From assembly GCA_001643675.2 (NCBI GenBank), contig LSRY02000014.1, forward strand, positions 188,501-252,500: a stretch of DNA of 64,000 bases, in the 5' to 3' direction. How positions within the stretch are numbered: the first letter of the stretch is position 1; every line of letters starts with the position of its first letter. The DNA comes from Monocercomonoides exilis. Its lineage: Eukaryota; Preaxostyla; Oxymonadida; Polymastigidae. The position numbers and the translations under genes are program-made. Below are positions 1 through 12,337 of this stretch, piece by piece. Under the pieces are notes generated by a model. That model searched no databases and was not told where the DNA came from. It worked only from the letters and a program-made list of their open reading frames with translations.

Positions 1-1150
1 GAGATGAGACTTCTTCATAACTTTTGAATTGTTGAAAGCATGGTTCTGTGAACAGAAGCCGGGAAAGTGAATGAGTCGAATGTGGGATTTGAGTTGGGAT
101 GGAGCAAGATTGTCGAACACAGGATTATGTAAATGCAAAGGGGGATTAAGGATAAACAGAATCGCTCTTCTGGAAGAGTATCATTTGAGAATGTGATGTT
201 GTCTGTGCATCTGAGTTTGATTGTCGAAGGATTGAATGTGGAATGCATTGTGAATCAGAGGAACAAAGAAGTGGTTGCGATGAGAATTGTGCTGAAAGGA
301 GAAGAGAATGACGTATTGAGATGCAGGAGTGGAGCGAAATGAATTCACTCTGTGAGGAAAGGAAGCATGAAGTTCAAGCATTCTTGAGGAAGTGAGAAGA
401 CGATTTCTGCTCTATTGAAGCGGAAGTGGGTTATATTTGTGGATAATTACATTAGAAAGTGAAAGAATGCGGATTTGGAAAGCACAGATTTTAATAGGAG
501 ATTTTGTGAAGAGATATTTGCGTTTCAATTTCGAAAGATGGAAATTTCAACTATCTGCATTGTGGGATTGATTGAATTATTAAGTGGAAAAATTTGTTTT
601 TGTTCTTTGTTGGATAAGAAAATTGCACAATATGCGTTTGTCGAATCTGGAGAAATGTTATGTGATTGATTAAAGAGGCAGATTTGTCCCACCTATTCTG
701 GAAGGGTGCGAGCAAATGAATGTGGGGCTGAGGATGAGGAAAATTATGATTGGAAATATTAGCAATATAAGGGGAAAACATATTTAAAAAAGCTGTTCTT
801 TGTCAATTCAAGTGAATTAAATTGGAGTGAATTTGTGCAACATTAATTCAAGGAGTGTTTTTGAGATATTTGTTTCATTGATATAAACGGAAGCTCGAAT
901 ATGCATTGGATCTGAAACAGAAGAGGCAAAGCTGCACAGGACAGAATCTGCAAAGGATTTGAAAGGATAGTGAATTGAACAGAGTTTCTGGTTGTGAAAA
1001 GAACATTGAATGAAAGAATGGTTGCGAACTATCAGGATTGTATTGTGAAGGGACTAGAGTTGATGTGTCACGTTTTTCGCTGCGAAAGAGGAAGGGAATG
1101 AGAGATGATGTGAAATGCATGATGATAGAAAAAAAGATGTACCATAACAT
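1..1150 (+). pseudogene. Decayed gene relic, possibly beta-helix surface-protein family
   Basis: The plus strand is G-rich and C-poor, like the coding strands of the good genes here. Reading frame 1 keeps protein-like segments (for example residues resembling VGLIELLSGKICFCSLLD near 565-625 and VESGEMLCD near 635-668) separated mainly by in-frame TGA codons rather than frameshifts. The alternating hydrophobic and Gly/Ser/Cys pattern recalls the right-handed beta-helix protein at 3590-7093, but I cannot align them confidently by eye. No intact start, membrane segment or kinase part is visible. It could also be unrelated non-coding DNA with base skew. The feature continues off the left edge. 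Confidence 0.3.
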
Positions 1151-1483
1151 TAAACTGTTAATATTGGATGATGATGATTATTGGGAGAATTTGATATATC
1201 ATTTGTTTTTCTGACATAGCCACATGATTATCGTTTGAGAGTTTGAATGCGTGAAAAATGTTGTCTTGTGAAAATAATCAATCTGATTGTTATTTCAATA
1301 TTGTTATTCAAATGGAATTAAATTATAATCGTGAAATCAACGAGATAATTACAAATGGCACGTTGACAATACTTGTGTTTTGTTTTTGTTTGAAATTCAT
1401 ATGCCATCATTTGTATTAATTGGATTTTCTTATTGCAAAGTGATCAAAATGTGATGCGATAAATAGTGATGTGAAATAAAAAT
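1151..1483. other. AT-rich spacer, no gene seen
   Basis: Low-complexity AT-rich DNA between the left relic and the 3' end of the Merlin transposase. It should contain one end of the Merlin element, but I could not find a terminal inverted repeat matching the other side. Confidence 0.5.
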
Positions 1484-3069
1484 TCATAAATTTATTGGAG
1501 ACTGTTCTGTTCCAATATTTGTTGATTTTATAAAGCTTCTGAGTATTTTTCGATTGAGAATTGCATTTGTTTTTTCTTTTTCTTTTTTCTCCATTTCTTC
1601 TATTTTTCTCTCTTTTTTTTCGCAAAACTTAAGAGTTTCAAACTCCAACGTTTTCAACTGTTGGCTATCGTTATTTTTCAGAAATCTTCCGTCACATGAT
1701 CTATATCTTATCTTTTTCTTCTTTCTTGCAGTATTGCAATCTGAGTCTGATGAGTATATATCATCTCCAGTTTCATCTTTTGTTTCTGTTTCTTTCTCTT
1801 CTTTCTCTTCTTTCTCTTCTTTCTCTTCTTTCTCTTCTTCCTCATCTATTTTTCTTCTTTTTGAATTTGTAGATACTTTTGTTTCTGATATTGGCTTTGA
1901 TGATCTTTTTTTCTTTAACATTTCATCAAGTTCATTTTCATCACACATTTCATAGTAATTTCTTTTTCTCAATTCATCTTTCTTTAACGAATAAGAAGAT
2001 AATTTGAATTTTCTCTCTTTCAAAAGAATGCTTTTTAAACTTGCAACGCTTTCGCTGTAAGCTCTCAAGAAAATATCCAAATTTTTCTTACTGATTTTTG
2101 AAAGTTCCTTAATGTATGCTGTCGGTGTGAGTCTATTGTTGAACCGATATTGAAACTCATACACATATTCTTTTGTCTTTATAAAAGTTCTTCCTCTTTT
2201 TGGTATGTGGTTTTTCAGATGAGACCACACACTTTCTATTGTTTGAGTGTAAACTTTTGGATTTTCGGGTTTGACAAAATTGAGTGAATGATTGACACTG
2301 TCAATGGTGAAGCCGTTTTCACTTATGCAGTTATATGCTGACCATTTGTCAGACATAATTGTTGATGATTTATCTATGTTCTTTTTCACAAAATACAATA
2401 TTGTGTCTGCTTTTCGATCTGGAAGAAATTCGACTATCAATTTTTGTGGCTTTCCAATTTCTTTTCTCTCAACAACCCCCCATAACCATTGCTGTTCTCT
2501 GCATCTCCCAACACCGTTCTTTCTTTTATGAATTAAAGTTTCATCTATTTCCACTATTCGATCTTTTCCTATTTTTTCCATTTCGAATGTTTCAAAATAA
2601 CAACATATTCTTCTCAACTTTTCAAATAATTTCACAACAGTTTTGTTTGATATTTTTGTTTTAAAAGTGACTTCCTTTATTGGGTGTTTATACCAAAAAT
2701 GATACAACAATGATGTTAGTTTGAATGGTGAAAGGTGAAATTCCATAAAAATTGAGTTATGATTCCAGCTGTAGTTTTTCCCTATTTTTTTGAACATTTG
2801 TAAATATAGTAATCACAATCTTTTTTTTGCGTCCTTAATTCCATCAGTTTTTCGCACTTCCAACATGTTCGATTTTTTTTTATAATCCCAAATTTGGACA
2901 GCAGTTCAATAGCCATGTGATTTTTGTTGTTTGATCGCTTCAAAAACTCACTGAAAGTTAATTCTTTATCTATTAATTCGGTCTCAACCATGTGTTTGAT
3001 AGAATAATTTCGAAAATGATCAAAAATTTGAAAAGTTAAATAATTATTATGGCTTATTTTGAGAATCAA
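1484..3069 (-). CDS. Merlin/ISXO2-type DDE transposase in two frames
   Basis: The product would be a cut-and-paste transposase. The first frame (3069 to 2782, 95 codons) ends in a zinc-ribbon-like CWKC then CDYYIYKC pattern. The second frame (to 1484) holds the catalytic core with EIDET (first Asp), SDKWSAY (second Asp) and QTIESVWSHLK (Glu), the typical ISXO2/Merlin triad. The frames join at A7 on the coding strand (2785-2791): a -1 slip there bypasses an immediate TAG and gives about 528 residues. A C-terminal extension of about 170 residues includes a Glu/Lys run and basic patches and looks longer than usual for Merlin. The core has no internal stop, so the copy may be fairly young. I did not find terminal inverted repeats or an 8-bp target duplication. 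Whether the shift is programmed or a one-base deletion is open. Confidence 0.8.
2782..2791 (-). promoter_or_regulatory. Candidate -1 frameshift site (A7 then TAG)
   Basis: On the coding strand the zero frame reads TCA AAA AAA TAG. The heptamer A AAA AAA fits the X XXY YYZ slippery rule, and the -1 frame continues directly into the transposase core as ATA GGG AAA AAC. No downstream pseudoknot was assessed. A simple indel in the homopolymer is the alternative. Confidence 0.45.
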
Positions 3070-3589
3070 AAGCTAATGTTTGTCTATGTATTTTGAAATT
3101 TGAATTTTGGAAAAATGATAATAAAATCTGCTTTTCAAAATAATCAGCACAATTTGTTAAGCAGTTTCAACACAAAACAACATAAACAAAAAAAATGAAT
3201 GCAATTCAAACATTGAATTAATTAGATTTTTCAATATATTCATAAATCAAGAGTTAGTCCTTTAAAACAATTTTTTCAATTCAAAACAAAAATAAACTTT
3301 ATTTCCTTTAAATTAAATTTGAAGCATATATTAACATGCAAAAATCCATGCATCAATGTATTCACACATACACATTTCATTTATTTCAAAATTGTCTTCA
3401 ATTTCTATCGCTTTTGTTGTTTGTGCTGTTCACATTACGTACAACAATAATGTCTTTGTGCTCATCTATCAGAACATACTCCACTATTCTGCTGCTTCTT
3501 CGAACACAGTTTTCGTATCTCGCCTCGCTGTTTCTGCCTGCAAAGCACATCTCATTTGACACTATCAGCATTGCTGCCTTCGCACGTGA
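3070..3589. other. AT-rich spacer, no gene seen
   Basis: Sequence between the Merlin transposase start and the 3' end of the pseudokinase relic. It presumably includes the other Merlin terminus, but no convincing terminal repeat is visible. Confidence 0.5.
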
Positions 3590-6500
3590 TTACCAAATAA
3601 ATTCTCCTTTCATTTCTGAAAATGATACTCTGTCTGGCATCTGAACCAGAACACATTTTCCCACCATTCCTTTCAGTCGAAACCGATCGACTTTTTTCAC
3701 ATTCGATCTCTCCCCATTCACAATCATCTGCCCCGCTGCTTATGTCGAATCCTCCCCAAACGGAACTTTGAGTGTCAGACACTCCAACAGCATCATTCCA
3801 ATCGAAAAAGCAACAGATTCCTTTGTTGCTCCCATCTTCTTGTTGATCAACAGCTCAGGTGCCTTCCACCTCAGGCACTCTTTTTTGAAGCTATCTTCAT
3901 CCTCAAAGGCGGATGAGGGCAGAGAGTCATCATCATCATCGCTGGCAGAAGTTACAACAGTTGATGAAGAGATGGAAGACGAGTCTGAATCATCATCTGA
4001 CAAGAAGTCAGAGTGCATCACAATGCAGATCACCATGTGTTCGGAGAAGAGAACAATGTGAGGGCACAGAGTGGAAAGAGAGGAAAGAGGGTTTTCCATT
4101 TCATCAAAGGAGTGGAGAGCAAGGTTGGCCACCCAGAACAGGATCTGAGCAGCTGTCATCTCTCTCTCCTTCAAAGAGCCAATCGGCATCTCCTTCTTCT
4201 CGTTCCTTCCATGCAACAACATGAACAGTGAATCTCTCAGATCCACAATCAGCTTCTCATGAGGTGATGAACAGGCCATTGCATCCACTAGATTAGACAT
4301 GGATGAGGTTGTTGGACACAGATCCTCCCCTCGAACAAATGTTGAATCTGAATCAGTTGAACATGTCGAAGAAATTGACGGTGATGGAGTCTGTTTTCTA
4401 ATTTCCTCTTCCTCAATCTTCTCCACCTTCTCCAATGCCCAATCAGGAATCTTATCGGAGTCCCTCCCCAAAATGTATTCTGTTGAGTCACTCTCGGCCA
4501 GCAAATACTCTTCAGATTCCGAATGCACCATCTCCTTTCCATTTATTCTCTTCTTCATCCTCTCTTCATTTTTCTTCTCTGCCTCTCTTTCTGCTCTCCT
4601 CCACTGCGCCTCTGGTGACATCTCCATCGTCACCATCTCAAATGCCTTCGGATCCTTTCTGATGTTGTCATTCACAATCTCTCTCAGATCTTCTGCTTCA
4701 TTCTTTGCCTTCTTCCACCGAACAACAAATAAAATAAATCCAATCAGAACAATCAACAATATCACAACAAGCGCAATCACGATCAACAACCAATAAGATT
4801 TTCCTTCTTTTCCTCCTTCAACGAGTTTTTCATCTTTCTTTGGATCAGACTCACTTCTGTTCTTCAGGATAAATGAATCAGTCGATGAAGGAGATTCTTT
4901 CTTTCCAAACAGAACACTCACGCTCACTTCCGCTTCTTCTCCTGCATTGTTTATTGTTTCAATGGGGACTTTTCCATCCACTTCATTTTCTGATACGCAT
5001 CCTTCTTCATTGAATTCATATCTTTCCACAACATCTTCATCAACAACTTGTTTCACAATCTTGAACGATATGTTGCATGGAAGCAACAGCTTTCCTTTGA
5101 ACCTCAGAAGAAGTTCTGCTCCCATCTCTTCTATTTCGACTATTCCCAACTCTGGAATGAAGAAGGATGACAATCTCTCAGAAACAATCCCGCTTATCTC
5201 ACATCCTTCATTCGACATCCAAAGTGAAGAGTCATCCTTTAATCCATCTCCTCCTTTCAAACTCATCACATTCAATGTTCCGGAATCGGAACAGATGATG
5301 TTCCTTCTCAATGATGAATATCCTTCAATAAATAGATTATTAATCAAAAATTCTCCCTTCTCAATCTTCACACTTCTTCCACTCAAAGTTATTACACAAT
5401 CTGGTGAATTCAAGATTGTTGTATCTTTCATCATCACAGAACTCTTCACAACATCCACAATAGATCCATCCCATCTGCACATCTCCTCTCACTCATTTAA
5501 AGTCTGCTCATTTCTTTCATTTGAACTCCCATCAAAAATGCAACTGTCCATTTTCATATCTGTGCAATCTTCCATTTTCATCAATTTACCTTTTGTAATC
5601 TGTGAATTGACTCCACCAATTGTGCAATTTGTCAACTGGATTGTCTTTTTCATTGACAAGCAAGATATCAATGATTCTTCATTTCCTTCAACTGTGATAT
5701 TTTCTGTATTGAAATCTTTTATTGTTTATTGCCCACATTCATGAATCTCAATCAGAGAAGATTTAGCTGTTGAATTGCAAATCGTTAATAAATAAATCAC
5801 TGATGAAAGTGATGATGAAAGATGCAATGCAGATTCATGAAGCACAAGATTTGACGCTGTGCATTTATCAAGTTGCAATTCTCCTTTTTCCATATTGATA
5901 ATGTAAAATGGAATGTTTGCAAATTCAGCATTTTCACCTTCCACCAGTAGTTTTGAACTGAATGAACAATTCATTATCTCAAGAATCCCTCCTTCTGGAG
6001 ATATCAGTGATTCATGAGAAGAGATGAAATTCGAATCAAATACAAAGTTCACTCTCAATAATGAGACTGTTCTAGTTGTTGTCACCAATGCATCCTTTCT
6101 TTTTTCAATCCCTTTTTCACTTCAACTTTGCATATATCTCTGTTCTTCGAGCTTAAATTCAATTCTTCCAGATTTGTCTCTCCTTCAATCATGCTCTTTT
6201 CCACAATGAACATCAGACGAACAAGTTTTGATGTCAGAGTCAATTCCACTTTTCAGTGATTTGCATGGTAATTTTCCACTTCCACACCCTAATGTGTCAT
6301 GCCCACCAGTCGATACAGACACCTCCACCCACTTCAAAGAAACAAGAAACACTCGAAGATCCATTTCTCCATATTTCTCATCTTCTCGAATAAATGCATT
6401 CCCATCTTCTCTGTAATCTGAGCAATCAAATGCAAACCGCACAATATTCACACTGTTCACCAGATTCCCACTCTTCACAAACATGTTCTTCCCCACTGTT

Positions 6501-7093
6501 GCTGAGCATCCAGAAAATGATATCGATGAGAGCTGAAATGCTTCTTCGATCAAACTGCAATCCAAATATATCCCTCCTCCTTTTCCTCCCTCACTCACAT
6601 TCTCGCAAATACATCCAGTTAATGAACTCTCTTCAATTGCAATAAATCCTCCTTCATTCAGTACTATCTTCAGTGCTCCTCCTTCTTTGCTCTTCTCCGA
6701 CAATGCCCTTTCTATCTTGCTTCCATTCATCGCCATCCCAACTCCCACGTTCCCTCCAAACACTGCTGCCTCTTCACTTCCATCAATCTCCAATCCTTCC
6801 AGTGTGCAATTCGACAGCTTCACTTTGTATTCCAGTCCATTAATATTTGATGAGGAAAGTGAAATTGAAAATAACGAAACGGTTGATTTCACATCTGAAA
6901 TCGTGACAAACTCCAATTCAACTATTTTCCCAATTGATTTGATAAGAGAAAATCCAATCGTGTTCTGCTTCCCTCCAATCGCGCTTATTGCACAGTTCTT
7001 CATATGCAATTCCCCATTTTGAGTGTTTGATTCGATCACTGATGTGATTGTTCTGCTAAAACTTGGTGGAATAATATTCCCAACGAACTTCAT
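3590..7093 (-). pseudogene. Beta-helix / transmembrane / pseudokinase surface protein, inactivated
   Basis: One reading frame of 1,168 codons runs from ATG at 7093 to TAA at 3590-3592 and is broken only by five in-frame stops: TGA at 6185-6187, a second TGA about 60 nt further on, TAA at 5726-5728, TGA at 5489-5491 and TAA at 3740-3742. I see no frameshift. The N-terminal two thirds have repeated Gly/Ser/Asn/Cys strand-turn units typical of right-handed beta-helix ectodomains. A hydrophobic segment (YWLLIVIALVVILLIVL) precedes basic RWKK, an acidic juxtamembrane region and a kinase C-lobe remnant with RWKAPELL and an F-helix-like VAFSIGMMLLECL. Canonical VAIK, HRD and DFG motifs are absent, so it was probably a pseudokinase. 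Recognisable kinase-tail sequence continues past the last early stop. The signal peptide is missing and the 5' end looks truncated. Confidence 0.7.
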
Positions 7094-7843
7094 TTCTTTT
7101 TAACCTTGCGCTATTTTTGTTCAATTTTCACTCAAATCGGCTATATCATTTAATATCTATCTTTTTTCAGAATAAAATAAATGATATTTAATATGTTTTG
7201 CGAAAAATTTTAATAAAACAATGTTAATAATTAAAAAGAATGTTTCACGCGATTTGTTTGTTCTTCTATATTCATTATCAACATGGCATAACATTAATAT
7301 CCTACAACTGCACAAAATTGATCAGCTAAAAATTCATTAACAAAATTCATAAAAATTTGAACGATATATTGATAACAATTCATCGCACACTTTTAAACTT
7401 CATTTATATATATGATTTGTTATATGATCTCAAACGAGGGTTCAATTCTTGGCGAAAGAAAGCAAATTCTAAATTTTTGGATATTAAAAATATAATTGTG
7501 GGATTGATCAAAATATTTTAATTTTTTAATTTATTTTTTTTTATGTTTTATTTCTCAAATTATTATTATTAAAATAGGACAATGTAATAATTAATGACCT
7601 TTTATCCACTTTTTATTTCATTATTATCTTATTTTATATATTTTTTGAAAAAATACTCATATTTATGGGTCATTTTTAAAAATAGTTTTTTCACAAGAAA
7701 CAAAAATTTTTGCGAAAAATCGGTCCATACAAAAGTTTTTAAATAATTTTTGCTTTTGAAACATCACAAAATTAATAGTTAAAATCCAGAATTACAAAAG
7801 GTAGACAGTTACACCTATGCCATAAATCCATAACCACATGACA
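7094..7843. other. AT-rich intergenic DNA
   Basis: Very AT-rich, full of homopolymer runs, with no convincing ORF or RNA gene. Confidence 0.6.
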
Positions 7844-8075
7844 AAATTTTTTTGAAAAGTTCTTTTATTTTAATTTTCAAATAAAATAATAATTTCATAT
7901 TTCGATCAAATTTCTGTTTTCACTTACGAAATCACGCCTTAACGGATAAAATAACGTTGTCAAGGATTTGTTTCAATGGAAGCAAAATTTGGTGAGTGGG
8001 AATGGAAATTTGATCGAAATATGAAATTTTATCTTTATTTGAAAATTAAATAAAAAGAACTTTTCAAAAAAATTT
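7844..8075. repeat. Foldback (MITE-like) inverted repeat
   Basis: Arms of about 71 bp at 7844-7914 and 8005-8075 are nearly perfect reverse complements (outer ends AAATTTTTTTGAAAAG and CTTTTCAAAAAAATTT, inner ends ATCAAATTTC and GAAATTTGAT), around a loop of about 90 bp. It has no coding capacity. The size and form fit a miniature inverted-repeat element. I could not define a target-site duplication. Confidence 0.65.
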
Positions 8076-8827
8076 ATACACATCAAATAAAACTTTCTTG
8101 AATAATTAATTGTTCAAATGATGATTATTGGAATTGTTTTTTCATAGAGAATTTCTTCATAAAATTCCACAGATTATTTCAATTTTTTAAATGATATTTG
8201 TTCAACATTTTTTCATTTCAATAATTATAATGAATTTATTTGTGATGTTTCAGTTTCAACGAATAATAAATGAATAACTTCATTTAATATTGAGGCGATT
8301 ATTTGTGATATCATCATATTTTTCGTGGTGTTAATTATTAATATGTTTTTCTCAATTTTCCAAGTCATTCTCATCCAAATGAAAAATGCATAAGAATGAT
8401 AACAGTGGCAATATTTTAATAAAAAAGTGAAAAAAGAAATGTTGATTAACAATGTTTTCACTTTTCTATGTGATTATCGATGATTTTTTCCTAATATTCA
8501 AACCGAAATTTTTAACATAAAAGATGTTTGATTTCAAAAATAATTACACAAATTATTTATTTATACATTTCTGAATTCTATTCAATTCATTTTCAATACA
8601 AACAAAATTTGTTTTCTTCATCCAAAATAAAAAGAAATTTCATTTTTTAACAAAAACATGAAATCTTGAAATTTTTCACGTATTTTTGAGTTACTCTATC
8701 GAATTCAATCACGATAATTTTTCTCAAAAGAATCGAACTTACGATTTCTTTTTCTCAAATTATGCAAATTGGAATAAAAGTTCTCTTCCTTTTTCGTGAA
8801 GAAATATCTATCGTTTACATATCTTTA
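8076..8827. other. AT-rich intergenic DNA
   Basis: No supported gene. Only short AT-rich ORFs without protein-like composition. Confidence 0.6.
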
Positions 8828-8838
8828 TTAAGGGAGTG
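8828..8838. repeat. DIRS-like element, inverted terminus A
   Basis: TTAAGGGAGTG, reverse complement of 13073-13083, at the step from AT-rich flank into the GC-richer element. Confidence 0.5.
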
Positions 8839-9189
8839 TTCTTGGTTGGGCAAATCTTTGCTTTCACATATCTCAATACTTATATTCGTTCTTTCAGTCT
8901 CTGGTTCTTCTCTGATCTTCTCTGGTTCCTTCCTCTTTCCAGTATTATAGTCCTCTGGTTCTTCAATACTCGTTGTAAGAATTATCGTTTGACCAGGCCG
9001 TTTCGCGGGAATTGTTTGCTGTGATAGAAGCTTTGTGGAAGGAGCTTGTGTCGTGAAAGGTTCGGTTGCAACATTCGCGTGACAAAGTGACTTAAGTGAC
9101 GGAAGACCAAACGTCATGGTGGTTGTTTGCTGTGTAGCAAAGATAAGTTTGCCCTTTATTTGCTTTGGAATGTGGCTCTTCTTCACAAC

Positions 9190-9600
9190 TGTGTTTTCTT
9201 CCTATTGTGAACTATCTTTGTCTGGGACAAGGAGCGCGCTGGCCATCCTGTTTGCCAGGTTAGCTTTATAGCATGATCTGGACGGTGTGTGAGCAGTTTT
9301 TGATGGTCGTCCGTGCTTGGCGATTCACACTTCCGGGATCCCATTTGACGCTAGCTTGGATATCGATGCATACTTAATTGTGGATGTCCGATATTCCTCA
9401 AGAACTTTTGCTTTCAACATCCCCATTCAAGCAAGCGTCCTTATTCCCTTTGGGGTTAGTGGTGAATGGTGCGTTGTGTTGAGAAGGATTGCATCTCTAT
9501 TTTCATACGTTGCTTTGACTCTCTCCCAAAGCGTGTTTATAGCTCTTGCCGGACATAATAGTTTGTGATCCTCCTCTTTGAATAAAATTGTAATGGATTC
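9190..9600 (-). pseudogene. Tyrosine recombinase remnant of the DIRS-like element
   Basis: One minus-strand frame reads CPARAINTLWERVK, then SPLTPKGIRTLA, then SKLASNGIPEV, then IAKHGRPS. This resembles the C-terminal catalytic region of retroelement tyrosine recombinases (HGR-like box). Two TGA codons interrupt that frame and the first active-site Arg is not evident, so it cannot be functional. The assignment rests on these short motifs and on its position downstream of RT and RNase H. Confidence 0.45.
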
Positions 9601-10265
9601 CCTGGATCTGGAAGTCTTGAGTTTTGTGGACTAATAAATCGCATCATTTTCAAATATGGATTTGGCCATTGATATCTGCTCGAGCTTATGGAATCAACAG
9701 GAACTGAACAACATAACCAGCAAAATGTACTTCACCGTCAGGTCTAAAAAAGAAAGATATTCGTTAAGCCAGATGTTCTCGTTACATAACAGCGCGATGT
9801 CTGGGCTCCGCATCTTTGCGTCCTTTTTTCTATGTGGGTAATTATTTTTGAAATCATAAAATTTTTCAGAGTGTTGATTTTTTTAAAGGTTGTTCGACAT
9901 TGAATTGAGATTTAATATTCAAATGTTAAAATTATCACAACTGTCTTTTAAACATATGTTTAAACCAAATGGGGCTAAACATTTTTCTTCAGGCACTTTC
10001 ATTGGATAATTATGCACCTTTGATAAACTTTTTGAGATCAAAAAACACAATAAAAATGTGTCCATTTTTTGACATAAGTGAAATGTCGCAAAACATTTTG
10101 TTGTCATTTCAATGGAGTTTGTTTATGGATATGAAAATCAAATTTTTAATGAAATCTGACAGTGTTTAATAATGTTATGAGTGAAGAAAATTTTTTTCAC
10201 TATACGCAAAAAATGCTTGAAAGTCCGTATTTTCACCCACTTGGACTTTGCGATGCTCTCCTTCG

Positions 10266-10850
10266 TCACGGAAATGATCCTGTCTGGAACTCCGCAGAGC
10301 CTGAGGCTTCTGCACCACCATTCTTCTCCAACTTCTCTTTCCAATTGAGTGTTGCTGCTCTATTTCCCACGGGATGCAGCACTGCACCAGTTCTCATCAA
10401 TCCTGCTCCTAGGATTAAAACTGTTTTCGAGTTCCTCCAAACGAAATATTGAGACATCGTTTCTTCCAGTAATATGCTCCATATCTGATTCCTCCATGCT
10501 GGAAGAAGAATGATTGCTCTCGCTATCATTGCTTTTGCTTTCTTGAGACTCGGAAGAATCAACGGAATCGGGGGATGAATGAGCATTGTGTTCATTATCC
10601 AATCTGCGGTAAGACCATCTTGAGCGAATGAACTTCCTGGACCATGCCATGTATCCTTCCTCTTGTTTCCTTCGTATGCGAACTCGTCTATCTCTGCTGT
10701 CACTCCTAGAGTTCTGTCCGCTTCTTTCGAACATTGACTCCTTATCATATAATCTCCTGCAGCATCTAACCTGGATAATGCGTCTGCGTTTGTATTTTTC
10801 TCCCTGGAATGTGCATTGCTGTCATCATCAATTTCATCGACTGACATGTG
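10266..10850 (-). pseudogene. RNase H end and connection region of the DIRS-like element
   Basis: Begins with IPGRKNTNADALSRLDAAGDY-like sequence in overlapping frames, close to the ADALSR/GDY signature at the end of retroelement RNase H domains. It continues with hydrophobic ARAIILLPAWRNQ and LGAGLMRTGAVLHPVGN segments seen after RNase H in DIRS-type polyproteins. Local frame changes occur. Not functional. Confidence 0.55.
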
Positions 10851-11438
10851 GCCCTAATCTTTCTCAATAAAGGCAGGAGGTTGGGTCCCGCACCCCACCT
10901 GTTGATGTTGAATACCACACTGATGTTGTCGAAACGGAGAAGGATCTTTCTCACATGATTGAGATTGATTTGAAATGAAAAATTGTTGAAAGGCAATTAA
11001 ACTCTCAGGAGCTCCTTGAAACTGGATGTTTGGAGCTTTATGCTGCTGTTGAGCTATTTGTCAAAAAGAAATCATTCTCCTCCAACAACAAAGATTTCTC
11101 CACAAGCACATGAAGAAGCATCTGTTGAAAAAATTGCATCGGGCTTCGAGAAGTCCACCAGCTCTCTACTGTGATTCTCCTTGAGTCTTTAAATCCAGAA
11201 GTCCAGTTATTTCTTAATACTGCTGTTCAAGTGTACAGCTCCTTCTCAACGAATTTTATTTTACCTCCTTGTTGATGAAATGGAACGTTTTGTTCATGTG
11301 CAACGAGGCACCTTTGAACACGAACTGTCCAGTACTGAGCTGTCCTGTGAAAGAAGCGAACTCTCTTATCTTTGCAGAGCTGTTCTTCCTCACCCTCTTC
11401 ATCCATTTGATACATTCCTGCCTCAGTTCCCTGCGTGT

Positions 11439-12337
11439 CTATTGTTCCACTGAGATAATCATCCGGTTCGAACTCCACGTCCATCCGAGAGAGTCAAAGT
11501 TCTTCTTGGGACTCAACTCGCTCTTCTCCGTGTTGATGATTAGCCCCAACTTTTGAAACAACTTTTCAATTTCTTGAGTTGCGGTCTTCAGCTTGACTTG
11601 ATCTGGATCCAGCAATGGGACATCGTCCAAGTGGGAAATGCATCTCACCTTCCATCTTCTTCGGATTTCTTTCGAAACTTTTCTCATAACCTTCGTGAAA
11701 ATTCGCGGTGCGTCTTTGAATCCGAAGGGCATGCCTTTGAACCCGCAGAATCTTTCTTCGAACTTAAATGCAAGGAATGTGGTGAAGCTCTTGTGAATTG
11801 GTGTCAGGAAATAAGCCTGAGAAAGATCTCTCGTTCTGTTGGAAGAACTCCCTTTTGGATCAGCCTCTCCACAGTGATAATCTTCCATTAAAAAATAATA
11901 TCTTTCAGTGCAAAAAAAAGGAGACAGTAATCGAGGATCTGACGGAATGTCCCTGTCTTCTTCTTTATGAAAAATATGTTGTTCAAGCAACAGACCTCTC
12001 CTTCTTTTAACAGTGTTAATATATCTGTCTTGAGTTCTTCTTGAATCCATTCTGGACTGGACTCTTTCTCCTCTCTGCAGCCCAGGAAGCCTCCACCTTT
12101 CTCCTTTTCCTGTTTCAACTTGTCCCTTGCAGCTCTCCCCTTCCTTATCGGATTTATCCCGTCTTCTATCGAATTGGCCACTCCTGTCTTCTTCCATTCA
12201 TAGGCAAAGGCTTGTGTGCAACCCCCGATATTTCTTCGATAAAAATTGCTTCTTGAGGCTGAATGTGTTGATCTTCCAGTTTCAGAGCTTGTGGATCTCG
12301 CTCTCCATGAACCAATTCTCCTTGTTCTTAGTGACAA
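11439..12337 (-). pseudogene. Reverse transcriptase of the DIRS-like element, broken
   Basis: RT motifs appear in order: NNIFFIKKKTGTFRQILD (early fingers, in a neighbouring frame), RDLSQAYFLTPIH (motif A), GMPFGFKDAPRIFTKVM (motif B), ISHLDDVPLLD (motif C with LDD) and NTEKSELSPKKNFDSLGW. The APRIFTK and KSELSP signatures match DIRS/Ngaro-type enzymes better than Ty1 or Ty3 types. At least one frameshift lies near 11.9-12.2 kb between the early motifs and motif A. Confidence 0.75.

Noticed and set aside
1151-3589. Terminal inverted repeats of the Merlin element
   Set aside because: Searching both flanks by eye gave only weak T/G-rich similarity near 1375-1395 and 3170-3200, not a credible inverted pair.
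3590-7093. Alternative genetic code with TAA or TGA read as an amino acid
   Set aside because: Adenosylhomocysteinase ends EEYRY then TAA, P1 ends with TAA after splicing, the transporter ends with TAA, and the SNARE and kelch genes end with TGA at expected positions.
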